NCBI RefSeq assembly: GCF_029961185.1
Contig: NZ_JASBQQ010000012.1
Coordinates: forward strand, 1 to 64,000
Source of the DNA: Albidovulum aestuarii
GTDB lineage: Bacteria; Pseudomonadota; Alphaproteobacteria; Rhodobacterales; Rhodobacteraceae
Direction of reading: 5' to 3'
DNA length: 64,000 nt
Shown here in pieces: positions 53,931 to 62,900 of the stretch. How positions within the stretch are numbered: the stretch's first letter is position 1; every line of letters begins with the position of its first letter. The notes beneath the pieces are model-generated. The model was not told the DNA's origin and ran no database searches. It saw only the letters and a program-made list of their open reading frames with translations. A program made the translations under genes and the position numbers.

Positions 53931-56381
53931 CTAATTCCCGACTGTCACGCCATCGGCTTCAAGTCGTTGAACCTGCTGACGGGCCTTTTCGCCGACAGGG
54001 CTTTTTTGATCCGCGTCGACGAGTTCAAGCACTTTGTGAAAGCGCGCGAGTGCGTCGGGCGCGCGGCCGGTTGCGTCGTAGACCATGGCAAGATGGTACT
54101 GAACTGCCGGGTCGTCAGGCAGCGCGGCGGCGGCTTTTTCCAGATCCGCAAGCGCCGCATCGTGGTCGCCGCGCAGGAATGCAATCCAACCGTAGGTATC
54201 CTGATAGGCCGGAACTGTGCTGTCGCGCAGGCGGCGGGCGATCACCTCCGCCCTCTGGATGTTGTCGGGGTCGGAATAATGGTTTGACAGCAGGCTGGCG
54301 AGGTTATTGGCGATGATCGGATTGGCGCTGTTATCCTTGTACATTTCCTCGTAGACCGCGATGGCAGCGGGAATGTCGCCCTGCCTCTCAAGCAGGCCCG
54401 CTTTCGCCCATTTTAGGTCGCCAGATTCAGGCGAAACCTCTAGCGCCTCGGCGACAAGTTTTGAGGCCTCATTCAGGCGGTCATCATCAGACGCGATAAT
54501 CCGGATGAGCGAGATCCATGCTGGCAACAGCTGCTGGTCGGCATCGACCAGATCGCGGAGGATTGCCTCTGCACCCGCTGCATCTCCGGTCAGCGTCCTC
54601 ACTGAGGCGTCGATGAAACGAAGGTTCCTGTTATCCGGCTCAGACTCCAAAAGCTTGCTGGAATAGGCTCTAGCCTTCTCGTTCTCGCCGTTGTCGAGAT
54701 GGGTTCTCAGAATGGCAATGCGTGCAGGCAGGCCTCCGCTGCCGTCTTCGACCAGTTTTTCCAGATACGAGACCGCTTTGTCGGTATCCTCCTGGCCCGT
54801 GACGACCGCTGTTTGTATGTTTTGTGCAGCCAATTTGGCTTCGCGGGATTCCAGCGACATCAGGGCATTGGCGACCGCGGTCGCACGCGGGTAGTCCTGA
54901 ACACGCAAATACACCTCACCCAGAGCCGTCAGAAGATTCATACTGCCGGGCGACAGGCGCAATGCGTCGATGAGAACACCTTCGGCTGGAAGAAGCTTGC
55001 CCTCGTTTGCCAGAAACTGAGCATAACGCAGGGATTCGTCAGGTGCCCGGTTGGCTACCTCGACCGCCCGTGAAAGGCTTTCGCGCACCAGATCACGGTT
55101 TCCGTCGCGCTCATAGGCTTGCGCCATCAAGGTCAGGATGGCCGCGTCGCGCGGATTTTCGTCGACTGCCTTACGAAGTATTGCGATTGCGTCCCCGACA
55201 GCATCGTCAAGGATGAGCCACCCGGCCTTGAGTTTCAGTGCTTCAACCTCGCCGGCATCGTCGGCCAGGACCTCGTCGACAAGTTTATGTGCGCCATCCG
55301 CGTCGCCGGTGATCAGCAGCATCTTCGCCAGCCCGATCTTTGTGCGTCGGGTTTCGACGGAGGGCGATGCAGTTGTCAGAATCTCCCGCATTGCTGCGAT
55401 TGCCTCGTCCCGCCGCCCGAGGTCGAAGATGAATGCAGCATGGGTCGCACGATATGCCGGTGCGGCATTGTCGCCAACGATGATCTTTTCTAGTTCCGCC
55501 ACCGCAGCAGGCTGTCCGCGCTGCTCAGCAAGGAACTGAACGAGATTTAAGACACGTTCCTGATCGGGGCTGGCCGGATCGATGCGGCTGCGCAGGAATT
55601 CTTCTGCCTTGTCCAACTCCTGGCGAGAGGAAAACCAGCGGACGAGAGTCGTCGCCATTTCCGGCGCGTTCGGAAAACGTGCGACAAGGCCACGCAGCTC
55701 AGCCTCTACCCCGGCGTCGTCGCCGACCGCCGCCAGTGCCTGCAATCGCTGCGCCCTCAACGGTCGGTCATCCGGCGCGACTTCGAGGGCAAGGTCAATT
55801 TCCTCAAGTGCGTCCTGATAATCCTGTGCCCGCATCAGGTCGTCGATGACGACACGCCGCAACAGCAGGTTGTCCGGTATGGTCTTGCGCAGGTCCCGCG
55901 CTTCGGCCGCTGCCTTGATCAATACCGAGACGTTATTGTCGACGATGGCGCGTCCGTAATCCGCCGCGATCCGGATCGCCGTTAACTCAGCGTCGCCCGG
56001 CGCCTTTTCCAGTGCCTTCGCCGAGAATCGGGCTGCAGTTTCCCAGTCATTGCCTTCGGCCGCGATCTCGGCAAGCGCTCGGGCTGTATCCATATCCTCG
56101 GGCTGCTGTTCGATGAGTCGAAGATACTGCGAAAACGCCTGACGCAGATTGCCACGGCCCCGTTCGACCTCCGCATAGGTACGGCGTGCTTCGGTGTGGT
56201 TGCCGTTCAGGTCAAAAACATTGCGAAACTCGACTAGGGCGCGGTCCACATCACCAGCCTGAAGATAGGCAAGACCCGACTGGTAGTGCTTTTCTGCGCG
56301 TTCTTCAGAAGAATCACATGCCGCCAGAACCGTGAGTCCGGCAGTCAGAGTTAGAACGGCAATTGTCTTGGAAAGACCCAT
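53931..56381 (-). CDS. PrsT-like TPR-repeat lipoprotein
   Basis: An 816-residue lipoprotein from the ATG at 56381 (after AAGG), with the lipobox VLAAC at residue 22. Nearly the whole mature protein is tetratricopeptide repeats (for example HYQSGLAYLQAGDVDRALVEFRNVFDLNGNHTEARRTYAEV). This matches the long PEP-CTERM-system TPR lipoprotein PrsT that accompanies exosortases and exopolysaccharide genes. An in-frame ATG 13 codons upstream is less likely because it moves the signal peptide away from the N-terminus. Confidence 0.87.
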   Translation of the reverse strand: MGLSKTIAVLTLTAGLTVLAACDSSEERAEKHYQSGLAYLQAGDVDRALVEFRNVFDLNGNHTEARRTYAEVERGRGNLRQAFSQYLRLIEQQPEDMDTARALAEIAAEGNDWETAARFSAKALEKAPGDAELTAIRIAADYGRAIVDNNVSVLIKAAAEARDLRKTIPDNLLLRRVVIDDLMRAQDYQDALEEIDLALEVAPDDRPLRAQRLQALAAVGDDAGVEAELRGLVARFPNAPEMATTLVRWFSSRQELDKAEEFLRSRIDPASPDQERVLNLVQFLAEQRGQPAAVAELEKIIVGDNAAPAYRATHAAFIFDLGRRDEAIAAMREILTTASPSVETRRTKIGLAKMLLITGDADGAHKLVDEVLADDAGEVEALKLKAGWLILDDAVGDAIAILRKAVDENPRDAAILTLMAQAYERDGNRDLVRESLSRAVEVANRAPDESLRYAQFLANEGKLLPAEGVLIDALRLSPGSMNLLTALGEVYLRVQDYPRATAVANALMSLESREAKLAAQNIQTAVVTGQEDTDKAVSYLEKLVEDGSGGLPARIAILRTHLDNGENEKARAYSSKLLESEPDNRNLRFIDASVRTLTGDAAGAEAILRDLVDADQQLLPAWISLIRIIASDDDRLNEASKLVAEALEVSPESGDLKWAKAGLLERQGDIPAAIAVYEEMYKDNSANPIIANNLASLLSNHYSDPDNIQRAEVIARRLRDSTVPAYQDTYGWIAFLRGDHDAALADLEKAAAALPDDPAVQYHLAMVYDATGRAPDALARFHKVLELVDADQKSPVGEKARQQVQRLEADGVTVGN

Positions 56382-56440
56382 TAGCAGACCTTGTTGGATG
56401 GTTTTACGCCATGTCGTCACAAACGTGTGAAACGGTCAAA

Positions 56441-57142
56441 TCAATACCCCGTTCCCTTGATCACCACGCGGACGGTCGCAAGAAGCAGTCTTATATCAGT
56501 CATGAAGGAAAGTTCCTGATCGTATGCCGTGTCAAATGCCACGCGCTGCGAAAACTCACTTTCGTTGCGTATGGATACCTGCCACGGACCAGTGATGCCG
56601 GGCCTGAGAGAGTAGTATGCGGTTCCGGAATAAAGTGACCGCTGACTGGGCATCATCGGGCGTGGCCCGACCAAAGACATGTCGCCGATCAGAACATTCC
56701 ACAGTTGCGGCAATTCATCCATCGAGGTCTTTCGCAGCAACTTGCCGATCCGGGTGATGCGGGGGTCCGATTTGAGTTTCTGCGTGGAGTTCCATTCGAG
56801 CCGCGCTTCGGCGTTCTTCGAAAGGTATTCTTCCAGCATGCGCTCGGCATCAGGAACCATCGTACGCAGTTTCAGCATACGGAATGTCCGCCCGCCGCGT
56901 CCGACGCGTTCGTTCCAGTAGAAGGGTGACGAGCCATCCAGCGCAACGGCGATCGACAGGATGAACACCACGGGCACGACGACAACACCGGACAACAGTA
57001 CTGCCAGGACGTCTACGGCACGCTTGAAAACATTGCGATACAGACCAGATTGCCGCCGAATATTCACAGAGCCCGCCGATGCGCCCGACATCCCGATTTC
57101 ATCAGAAAGGTCATTAATCTGAAGCGTCATGTGTGCGATCAC
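56441..57142 (-). CDS. Initiating sugar phosphotransferase (exopolysaccharide)
   Basis: A 233-residue polyprenyl-phosphate sugar-1-phosphate transferase of the bacterial sugar transferase family. It has one N-terminal membrane segment (VDVLAVLLSGVVVVPVVFILSIAVAL) and the catalytic core ERVGRGGRTFRMLKLRTMVPDAE, LPQLWNVLIGDMSLVGPRPMMP and GITGPWQVS. It loads the first sugar on the lipid carrier for the polysaccharide. It is first in the minus-strand series toward xrtD. An internal ATG at residue 5 is possible. Confidence 0.92.
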   Translation of the reverse strand: MIAHMTLQINDLSDEIGMSGASAGSVNIRRQSGLYRNVFKRAVDVLAVLLSGVVVVPVVFILSIAVALDGSSPFYWNERVGRGGRTFRMLKLRTMVPDAERMLEEYLSKNAEARLEWNSTQKLKSDPRITRIGKLLRKTSMDELPQLWNVLIGDMSLVGPRPMMPSQRSLYSGTAYYSLRPGITGPWQVSIRNESEFSQRVAFDTAYDQELSFMTDIRLLLATVRVVIKGTGY

Positions 57143-57591
57143 ACCGAATAGGCACCAATGCGCGGCTACATACAGCCGCCCGAACGTTCACTACCACGAT
57201 TCCCGCCCACCTAGGTCAGGGCGCACAAGTCTTAGCATCTTTGGACCGGGCGCGGAATCAACAATTGGGAAACCAAGGCAGATTCGTTGCTCAAGACCTC
57301 TAGACAAGGGTTTCGGTCGTGGAGCGACGATCGTGGCTGGCCGAACCGTTTCCGGGACGTTTACAGTGGTCGTCCGTGTCGTGATTGTGCGCCGCCATGG
57401 CAGGCTGGAAGCAGATGTGCGAGACTTCGAATCGAACTGCGTATACTGGGAAAGTCGGAACTGAATGAGGCAGCGCCATTAAGTCGCCGAACTTGTATGA
57501 TCCATCCGTCATGGTTTACCCGTTGGCGGTGGCTATCATAGCTGGATCAGGCGGGATACGTGCACACTGTATTGAGTGAGATGGATTTCGG
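57143..57591. promoter_or_regulatory. Divergent intergenic region of the exopolysaccharide locus
   Basis: These 449 bases separate the minus-strand (sugar transferase to xrtD) and plus-strand (ATPase, Wzz, kinase) units and must contain both promoters. I see no convincing gene, terminator or palindrome. Short open frames here lack ribosome sites and family similarity. Confidence 0.5.
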
Positions 57592-58476
57592 ATGAACAAG
57601 GTCGTGGAGACCGATACGAACGACAGTGTTGGCTTTTACATGGAATTCTATGGGTTCCGCGAACGCCCGTTCACGCTCGTTCCGGATCCTGACTTCCTGT
57701 TCTGGTCGGCCCAGCACCGGCGTGCTTACTCGGTCCTGGAATTCGGGATCCTGAGCCGTGCGCCGATTACGCTTGTTACCGGCGGGGTCGGTTGCGGAAA
57801 AACCACGCTGTTGCGTGAGTTGCTGCGTCAGTTTGGATCGAGGGTGACGGTCGGTCTCATCTCGAATGCGCAAGGCGGCCGGGGAGAGTTGATTCAATGG
57901 GTGCTTAACTCGCTCGACATTCCGTTCAACGCTGACGCGGGCTATGTTCCGCTTTTCCAGAAGCTTCAGGACTATCTGATCGAGGAATATGCCTCTGGTC
58001 GGCGTGTGGTTCTGATCTTTGACGAGGCCCAGAACCTGTCGGCGGAAAGCCTTGAAGAATTGCGGATGCTGACCAATATCAATTCGGGCAAGGATGAAGT
58101 GATCCAGCTTGTTCTGGTCGGTCAACCCGAGTTGCGGGACATGGTGCTTCACCCGTCGCTGCGGCAACTCGCGCAGCGCATCGCGGCAAGCTTTCATCTG
58201 CTGCCGCTCGACGAACCGTCGGTGATGGAGCTTATTTCGCACCGGCTGAAGGCGGCAGGTGGCAGCGGCGAGGAGATAACGCCCCAGGCTGCGCGGGTGA
58301 TATACAAGGTAACCCATGGTGTTCCGCGCTTGGTCAACCAGCTTTGTGACATGGCGTTGCTCTATGGCTGGAGCATGGATAACCCCCGTGTCGACGAGGG
58401 CGTGGTTCAATCGGTGATCGACGACGGTGTGTTCTTTGCGGCGCAGATCGCGGCGGAGGAAGAGAAGCATAAATGA
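57592..58476 (+). CDS. ExeA/GspA-like AAA ATPase of the exopolysaccharide locus
   Basis: A 294-residue ATPase of the type found with exosortase / PEP-CTERM polysaccharide loci. It begins FYGFRERPFTLVPDPDFLFWSAQHRRAY, followed by Walker A GGVGCGKTT near residue 66, Walker B VVLIFDEAQNLS, sensor LVLVGQPEL and THGVPRLVNQLCDMAL. No membrane segment is visible, unlike ExeA of type II secretion. It overlaps the Wzz-like gene by four bases, so the two probably act together. Confidence 0.9.
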   Translation: MNKVVETDTNDSVGFYMEFYGFRERPFTLVPDPDFLFWSAQHRRAYSVLEFGILSRAPITLVTGGVGCGKTTLLRELLRQFGSRVTVGLISNAQGGRGELIQWVLNSLDIPFNADAGYVPLFQKLQDYLIEEYASGRRVVLIFDEAQNLSAESLEELRMLTNINSGKDEVIQLVLVGQPELRDMVLHPSLRQLAQRIAASFHLLPLDEPSVMELISHRLKAAGGSGEEITPQAARVIYKVTHGVPRLVNQLCDMALLYGWSMDNPRVDEGVVQSVIDDGVFFAAQIAAEEEKHK

Positions 58477-60005
58477 ATCTGGACCTGTCATTCTATTTCG
58501 CGGTCTTCCTGAGACGGCTGCACTACTTCATCATCATATTTGCACTCGTTTCGACGGCGGCGATCGCCGCTGCGTTCCTGCTGCCCGCAGTCTATTCCGC
58601 GAACTCCATCCTCTTGGTCGAGGCGTCTTCGATCCCGGGCGCTCTCTCTGCGCCAACGGTGCAGGCGCAGGCATTGGAGAAGCTTCAGACAATCGAAAAA
58701 TACCTCATGACCCGGACCAATCTTCTGAGGATTGCTCAGGACCTTAAAGTATTTCGGGATATGGATAAAATGTCTCCCGACGACATCGTTCAGGCGATGC
58801 GCGGCGCGACCCAGATCAACAAGAATGCGGGCCGTGGTCAGGCAACGATCATGGGTATTTCCTTTGAGGCCGAAACCGCAGAAGCGGCTGCGGGGGTTGT
58901 CAATGAATATGTCACTCTCATACTTCAAGCCGATCTTGAGGTGCGCACGGGCAAGGCCGAGGACACCGTAGAATTCTTCCGTCAAGAAGTGGCGCGACTG
59001 TCCGGAGAACTCGACATCCAGAGTGCCAAGATCCTCGATTTTCAGAACAAGAATTCGGATGCATTGCCCAATACGCTCAACTACAGGCTTAATCAGCAGC
59101 AGATCCTGCAGACGCGTCTTGCTAATGCCGAACGCAATATTGCTTCGTTGAAAGATCAAAAGGCCCGGATGATCGCGATCTTTGAATCGACCGGTCAGAT
59201 CAGCGGGGCGACAGCAAACCAGACACCTGAGCAGCGGCAACTCGATCAGCTCCGGACCCAGCTGAACGGGATGTTGGCGGTGTTCACCGAAACCAATCCG
59301 AAAGTCGTACTGATCAAGCAGCAAATTGCTCAGCTTGAGGAAATCGTGAAATCGCAACTTCCCTCTGATCCTACGGGCAACCCCGCGGCAACGCTTCTGG
59401 ATGTACAGCTTGCCGATTTGGATACGCAGATCGACATTCTGGAGGAAGAGCGGATCAAGTTGATCGATGAGCTTGAGGCCCTCAAGACATCAATTGACCG
59501 GACGCCCGCCAACCAGATTGCCTTGGACGCGTTGCAGCGCGATTACAGCAACATTCAGCAGCAATATAACTCGGCCGTCGGCAAGCTGGCGGCAGCATCC
59601 GCAGGCGAACAGATCGAGGTCAGATCAAAAGGTGAGCGCATTTCGGTCGTCGAGCCGGCGACGATTCCAGGTAAGCCTTCTCGTCCCAATCGCGTCATGA
59701 TCGCGGGCGGTGGCATCGTAGCGGGCGCATTCCTGGGCGCAGCTTTGATTGTTCTGATTGAGGTTCTGAACCGCGCAGTCAGAAGACCGACGGATCTGGT
59801 TCGGACGTTTGGCATCATGCCGATCGCAACGATTCCATATATGCGGACTCCGAGCGAAACGATGATGCGCCGCACTGCATTCGTGACAATTCTTCTGGTG
59901 GCAATTCTTGGAATTCCGGCCATGGTCTACGCGGTGCACGTTTATTACGCACCGCTCGATATCATTGTCGGAAAAATTGTCTCCAAGTTCGGCATTCGGT
60001 TGTGA
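58473..60005 (+). CDS. Chain-length determinant / GumC-like protein (Wzz family)
   Basis: A 510-residue inner-membrane polysaccharide co-polymerase. A membrane segment near the N-terminus (HYFIIIFALVSTAAIAAAFLLP) and one near the C-terminus flank a long periplasmic coiled-coil (LDIQSAKILDFQNKN to LANAERNIASLKDQKARM). The G-rich domain before the second segment reads EPATIPGKPSRPNR. A third hydrophobic segment near the end (FVTILLVAILGIPAMVYAV) is typical of the EpsF-like branch. It is followed by its cognate kinase-like protein. Confidence 0.92.
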   Translation: MNLDLSFYFAVFLRRLHYFIIIFALVSTAAIAAAFLLPAVYSANSILLVEASSIPGALSAPTVQAQALEKLQTIEKYLMTRTNLLRIAQDLKVFRDMDKMSPDDIVQAMRGATQINKNAGRGQATIMGISFEAETAEAAAGVVNEYVTLILQADLEVRTGKAEDTVEFFRQEVARLSGELDIQSAKILDFQNKNSDALPNTLNYRLNQQQILQTRLANAERNIASLKDQKARMIAIFESTGQISGATANQTPEQRQLDQLRTQLNGMLAVFTETNPKVVLIKQQIAQLEEIVKSQLPSDPTGNPAATLLDVQLADLDTQIDILEEERIKLIDELEALKTSIDRTPANQIALDALQRDYSNIQQQYNSAVGKLAAASAGEQIEVRSKGERISVVEPATIPGKPSRPNRVMIAGGGIVAGAFLGAALIVLIEVLNRAVRRPTDLVRTFGIMPIATIPYMRTPSETMMRRTAFVTILLVAILGIPAMVYAVHVYYAPLDIIVGKIVSKFGIRL

Positions 60006-60035
60006 ACGGTCGGAAGGGCAAAGGTAAAGCGAAGT

Positions 60036-60857
60036 ATGGAAAAACTCGAAGCAGCATTGGCCAAAGCCCGCGAGATGCGCAAGAGCACGGGTGGAACGCT
60101 GCAGAGCCAGCACGCCCCGGTTACTCCTAAGGCCATTCCGGTCGGCGACTGGTCCAGTCTGCCGGAAGTCAAGTTGACGCCGGCGCGGATGCAACGCAAC
60201 AGGATCACTGCAGTCCTGGGTGGCAAGAACGCGACGCCGTATGACATGCTTCGCTCGAGAACAATCCGCCTTATGCGAGAGAAGGACTGGAACCGACTTG
60301 CGGTGACATCGCCTGGGGCGGCTTGCGGGAAGACGACTGTCTCATTCAATCTTGCGCTCAGTCTGTCGCGACAGAAAGATCTTCGCGTTATGCTGTTTGA
60401 CCTCGATCTGCGGCGACCGGCACTCCACAGAGTATCCGGGCTGGTGCCGCCTCATTCGTTTCACGAGGTCCTTGATGGTCGGGTTTCATTCGAAGAACAG
60501 GCGGTTCGCATAGGCGAGAATCTCATTCTGGCGATGAACGCAACCGCATGCCGAAATCCGGCCGAGTTGTTGCAGGCGAGCCGGACAGGCGAGATCCTTG
60601 ATGAAATTGAACGCACCTGGCATCCGGATGTAATGTTGTTCGACATGTCTCCTATGCTCGCAAGTGACGACAATGTCGGGTTCCTTGGGAATGTGGATTG
60701 TGCGTTGCTGATCGCGGCGGCCGAGCGGACTACGCTTCCAAACATTGATATCTGCGAGAAAGAGCTTGCGCAGTTGACGAATGTTCTGGGCATTGTTCTC
60801 AACAAATGCCGGTATGCCGACAAGTTGGTCGGATACAGCTACGATTCATACTCATAA
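60036..60857 (+). CDS. CpsD/CapB-like BY-kinase (polysaccharide co-regulator)
   Basis: A 273-residue cytoplasmic P-loop protein of the bacterial tyrosine kinase family. Walker A is SPGAACGKTT, Walker A' is MLFDLDLRRP and Walker B is VMLFDMSPML. A short C-terminal tyrosine cluster (GYSYDSYS) could be the autophosphorylation site. With the preceding Wzz-like protein it would control polymer length. A strong terminator follows. Confidence 0.9.
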   Translation: MEKLEAALAKAREMRKSTGGTLQSQHAPVTPKAIPVGDWSSLPEVKLTPARMQRNRITAVLGGKNATPYDMLRSRTIRLMREKDWNRLAVTSPGAACGKTTVSFNLALSLSRQKDLRVMLFDLDLRRPALHRVSGLVPPHSFHEVLDGRVSFEEQAVRIGENLILAMNATACRNPAELLQASRTGEILDEIERTWHPDVMLFDMSPMLASDDNVGFLGNVDCALLIAAAERTTLPNIDICEKELAQLTNVLGIVLNKCRYADKLVGYSYDSYS

Positions 60858-60883
60858 ACACGTTCACAGCAGGTCAAAACTAA

Positions 60884-60908
60884 AAAGGCCGGGCAGTGCC
60901 CGGCCTTT
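60884..60908. terminator. Bidirectional terminator between the kinase and VPLPA-CTERM genes
   Basis: An eleven-base-pair stem AAAGGCCGGGC / GCCCGGCCTTT with an AGT loop, flanked by A-rich sequence on the left and T-rich on the right, so it can serve both converging transcripts. Confidence 0.88.
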
Positions 60909-60928
60909 CGGATACTGTAGATGCCTTC

Positions 60929-61588
60929 TTAAGCTGCCTTGCGCCGACGACGTACAGCAGCCAGCCCGCCAAGGCCGCCCAGAAGCAGGAGGCCAGCGGC
61001 AGGAAGCGGCACCGGTGCCACGAAACCGATACCCGCCAACGCACCGTCGGCGAAACCGAGGTTGTCGTTGCTGCTGAGAACGGTGAAGAAAATTTCGGTT
61101 ACAGCGATCGCAGCGAAGGACGCGCCGACGAAGCCAGCAGCACCAGAGCCGGCAATATCATTCGCATAGAGCGAAATGATGGGATAGCCGCCATTGATCG
61201 ATGCTACACCGATTTCCTGAGAGGAGCCGTCCGAAGCTTGGAACAAGTCCAGGAAATAGATCGCATTCACCATCACAGGCGCGCTGAAAGTTACGCGGAT
61301 CCATTCGAACTCATTCGAATTCACCGTCGTAATCTCATCATCATGCATGCCAACGCCGTAGCCGTCAGTTTGGAATGACAGCCCACTACCTGACGGGGCA
61401 GAATTCCCATCGAACGCCTGAGTGTTGTTCAAATAGCCGCTCGCGTCCATGGTCCAGCTGACCGAACCGTTCAGGATCGTACCGGACGTGCCGGTCCCGG
61501 CATTCGTAAAGTCAATAACATTCGCATCTGCCGCAGAGGCGCCTACCATGAGAGCCAAGCCTGCAAGAGCGCTAGTGCACCAGTTCAT
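60929..61588 (-). CDS. VPLPA-CTERM sorting-domain protein
   Basis: A 219-residue exported protein from the ATG at 61588 (after AAGGAAA). The signal peptide is about residues 1-22 (ALAGLALMVGASAADA). The mature part is beta-rich with no catalytic motif. The C-terminus is a textbook VPLPA-CTERM tail: VPLPAAGLLLLGGLGGLAAV then RRRRKAA. Such tails are cut by XrtD, encoded about 10 kb away at 49962-51560. The protein is likely a surface or matrix component of the polysaccharide. Confidence 0.93.
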   Translation of the reverse strand: MNWCTSALAGLALMVGASAADANVIDFTNAGTGTSGTILNGSVSWTMDASGYLNNTQAFDGNSAPSGSGLSFQTDGYGVGMHDDEITTVNSNEFEWIRVTFSAPVMVNAIYFLDLFQASDGSSQEIGVASINGGYPIISLYANDIAGSGAAGFVGASFAAIAVTEIFFTVLSSNDNLGFADGALAGIGFVAPVPLPAAGLLLLGGLGGLAAVRRRRKAA

Positions 61589-61975
61589 GCTCAATTTCCT
61601 TCCACCCCTGTGACGCAGAACTGCGGCACGTGATTTCCCACACCCTTGATACCACATTTGACGCTGCTTGTAACATCAAAAAGCCACAATTGATTTACTT
61701 TCCCGGCAACCGCCGCGCAGCTCAACCTATGGAAGAGTATCTTTGCAATCCAGAAACTTAATGCCAGAAAGATGCTTATTGTTTCCGTATTGAGAGCTAA
61801 TGGTCTGGAGGATCGGGAAACAGTTTCGAAGGCAAAGCAGATACCGTTTCCAGGCCGCCAACTCTGCGATGACTGCTGATGTACGAGCGTGCCCCTGCCG
61901 GATGGCGCGGACAGCCTAACACTGGACAAATCCGACGCTCTGGGCGAATCGTGACGTACTTGAACTTGAAAGGTC
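61589..61975. promoter_or_regulatory. Intergenic region upstream of the VPLPA-CTERM gene
   Basis: These 387 bases lie between divergent genes and are less GC-rich than the surroundings. They should carry the promoter of the VPLPA-CTERM gene and of the GT2 gene. A 142-codon minus-strand frame here has no family similarity and overlaps the GT2 start, so I do not call it. No hairpin or palindrome stands out. Confidence 0.45.
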
Positions 61976-62845
61976 ATGAACCTGAATATTGCGGTCATAA
62001 TCCCACACTTCAATGACACGGCACGTCTCAGACGGTGTTTGGGAGCACTTGTTCAGAACGATCTTTCTGACATTGATATTCTGGTCGTCGATAACGGATC
62101 GACCGAGTCGCTCGATCCGGTCAAAGACGAGTTCCCAACAGTTCGCTTCGTATCCGAGCCCCGGAAGGGCGCCGCGTCGGCCCGCAATCGCGGTGTCAAC
62201 GAAACCAAAGCCGATATCCTTGCATTTCTTGACGCCGATTGCATACCCGCACCGGGTTGGCTGGCTGCGGTCAAAGCAACTTCTGGCAGGTCCGACATAA
62301 TTGGTGGCGCGATAGATGTATTCGACGAAACGCCTCCGCCTCGAACCGGTGCGCAGGCTTTCGAAACAGTGTTTGCGTTCAACTATCGTTACTATATTGA
62401 AAAAAAAAGATTTTCTGTGACGGCCAATCTTGTTGCTGAGCGTCGTGTCTTTGAGGCAGTCGGTCCATTTATCGACGGTGTGTCGGAAGACGAGGAATGG
62501 TGTTGGCGTGCGGGACAAAGAGGATTTCGGATCATTGTGGATGAAGACATGCGTGTCTTGCATCCGACGCGCTCAGACTGGAATGCGCTAAAGCGCAAGT
62601 GGCATCGCCTGACCCGCGAGATGTTCGAGTTGCACCGCGCAAGGAAGGGACCAAGCGCCCGCTTCACATGGGCGCTTCGGGCGTTAGCCATGCCCGCTAG
62701 CGCGGTTGTCCACCTGCCTCGACTATTTCTCAGCCCAAAACTTGCAACTGCCGGAGACAGGTTCCGCGGTGGAGCTACCCTCATACGACTGCGCCTGTTG
62801 CGCGCGGTTTGGATGCTGCGGCAGGCATGCGGGCTTGCGATCTGA
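61976..62845 (+). CDS. Family 2 glycosyltransferase
   Basis: A 289-residue GT-A fold glycosyltransferase. IAVIIPHFNDTARLRRCLGALVQND is the N-terminal nucleotide-binding start, DILVVDNGSTE the next strand, and ILAFLDADCIPAPGWL carries the DxD metal motif. EDEEWCWRAGQRGF is the acceptor-side ED motif. It probably adds a sugar to the exopolysaccharide repeat. Confidence 0.93.
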   Translation: MNLNIAVIIPHFNDTARLRRCLGALVQNDLSDIDILVVDNGSTESLDPVKDEFPTVRFVSEPRKGAASARNRGVNETKADILAFLDADCIPAPGWLAAVKATSGRSDIIGGAIDVFDETPPPRTGAQAFETVFAFNYRYYIEKKRFSVTANLVAERRVFEAVGPFIDGVSEDEEWCWRAGQRGFRIIVDEDMRVLHPTRSDWNALKRKWHRLTREMFELHRARKGPSARFTWALRALAMPASAVVHLPRLFLSPKLATAGDRFRGGATLIRLRLLRAVWMLRQACGLAI

Positions 62846-62855
62846 CAAAGAAAAA

Positions 62856-62879
62856 CCCGCCCGATGGTTGTCGGGCGGG
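62856..62879 (-). terminator. Terminator of the converging beta-helix gene
   Basis: A nine-base-pair stem CCCGCCCGA / TCGGGCGGG with a six-base loop; on the minus strand it is followed by a run of T residues. It lies between two convergent genes. Confidence 0.85.
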
Positions 62880-62900
62880 GATTCTGGTTTCGGCAAAGTG

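Noticed and set aside
57129-57512. Short open frames in the divergent exopolysaccharide intergenic region
   Set aside because: No ribosome site, no domain and they occur on both strands at once, as expected by chance in GC-rich DNA.
61591-62019. A 142-codon minus-strand frame upstream of the VPLPA-CTERM gene
   Set aside because: It overlaps the GT2 start, lacks family similarity and occupies the likely promoter region.
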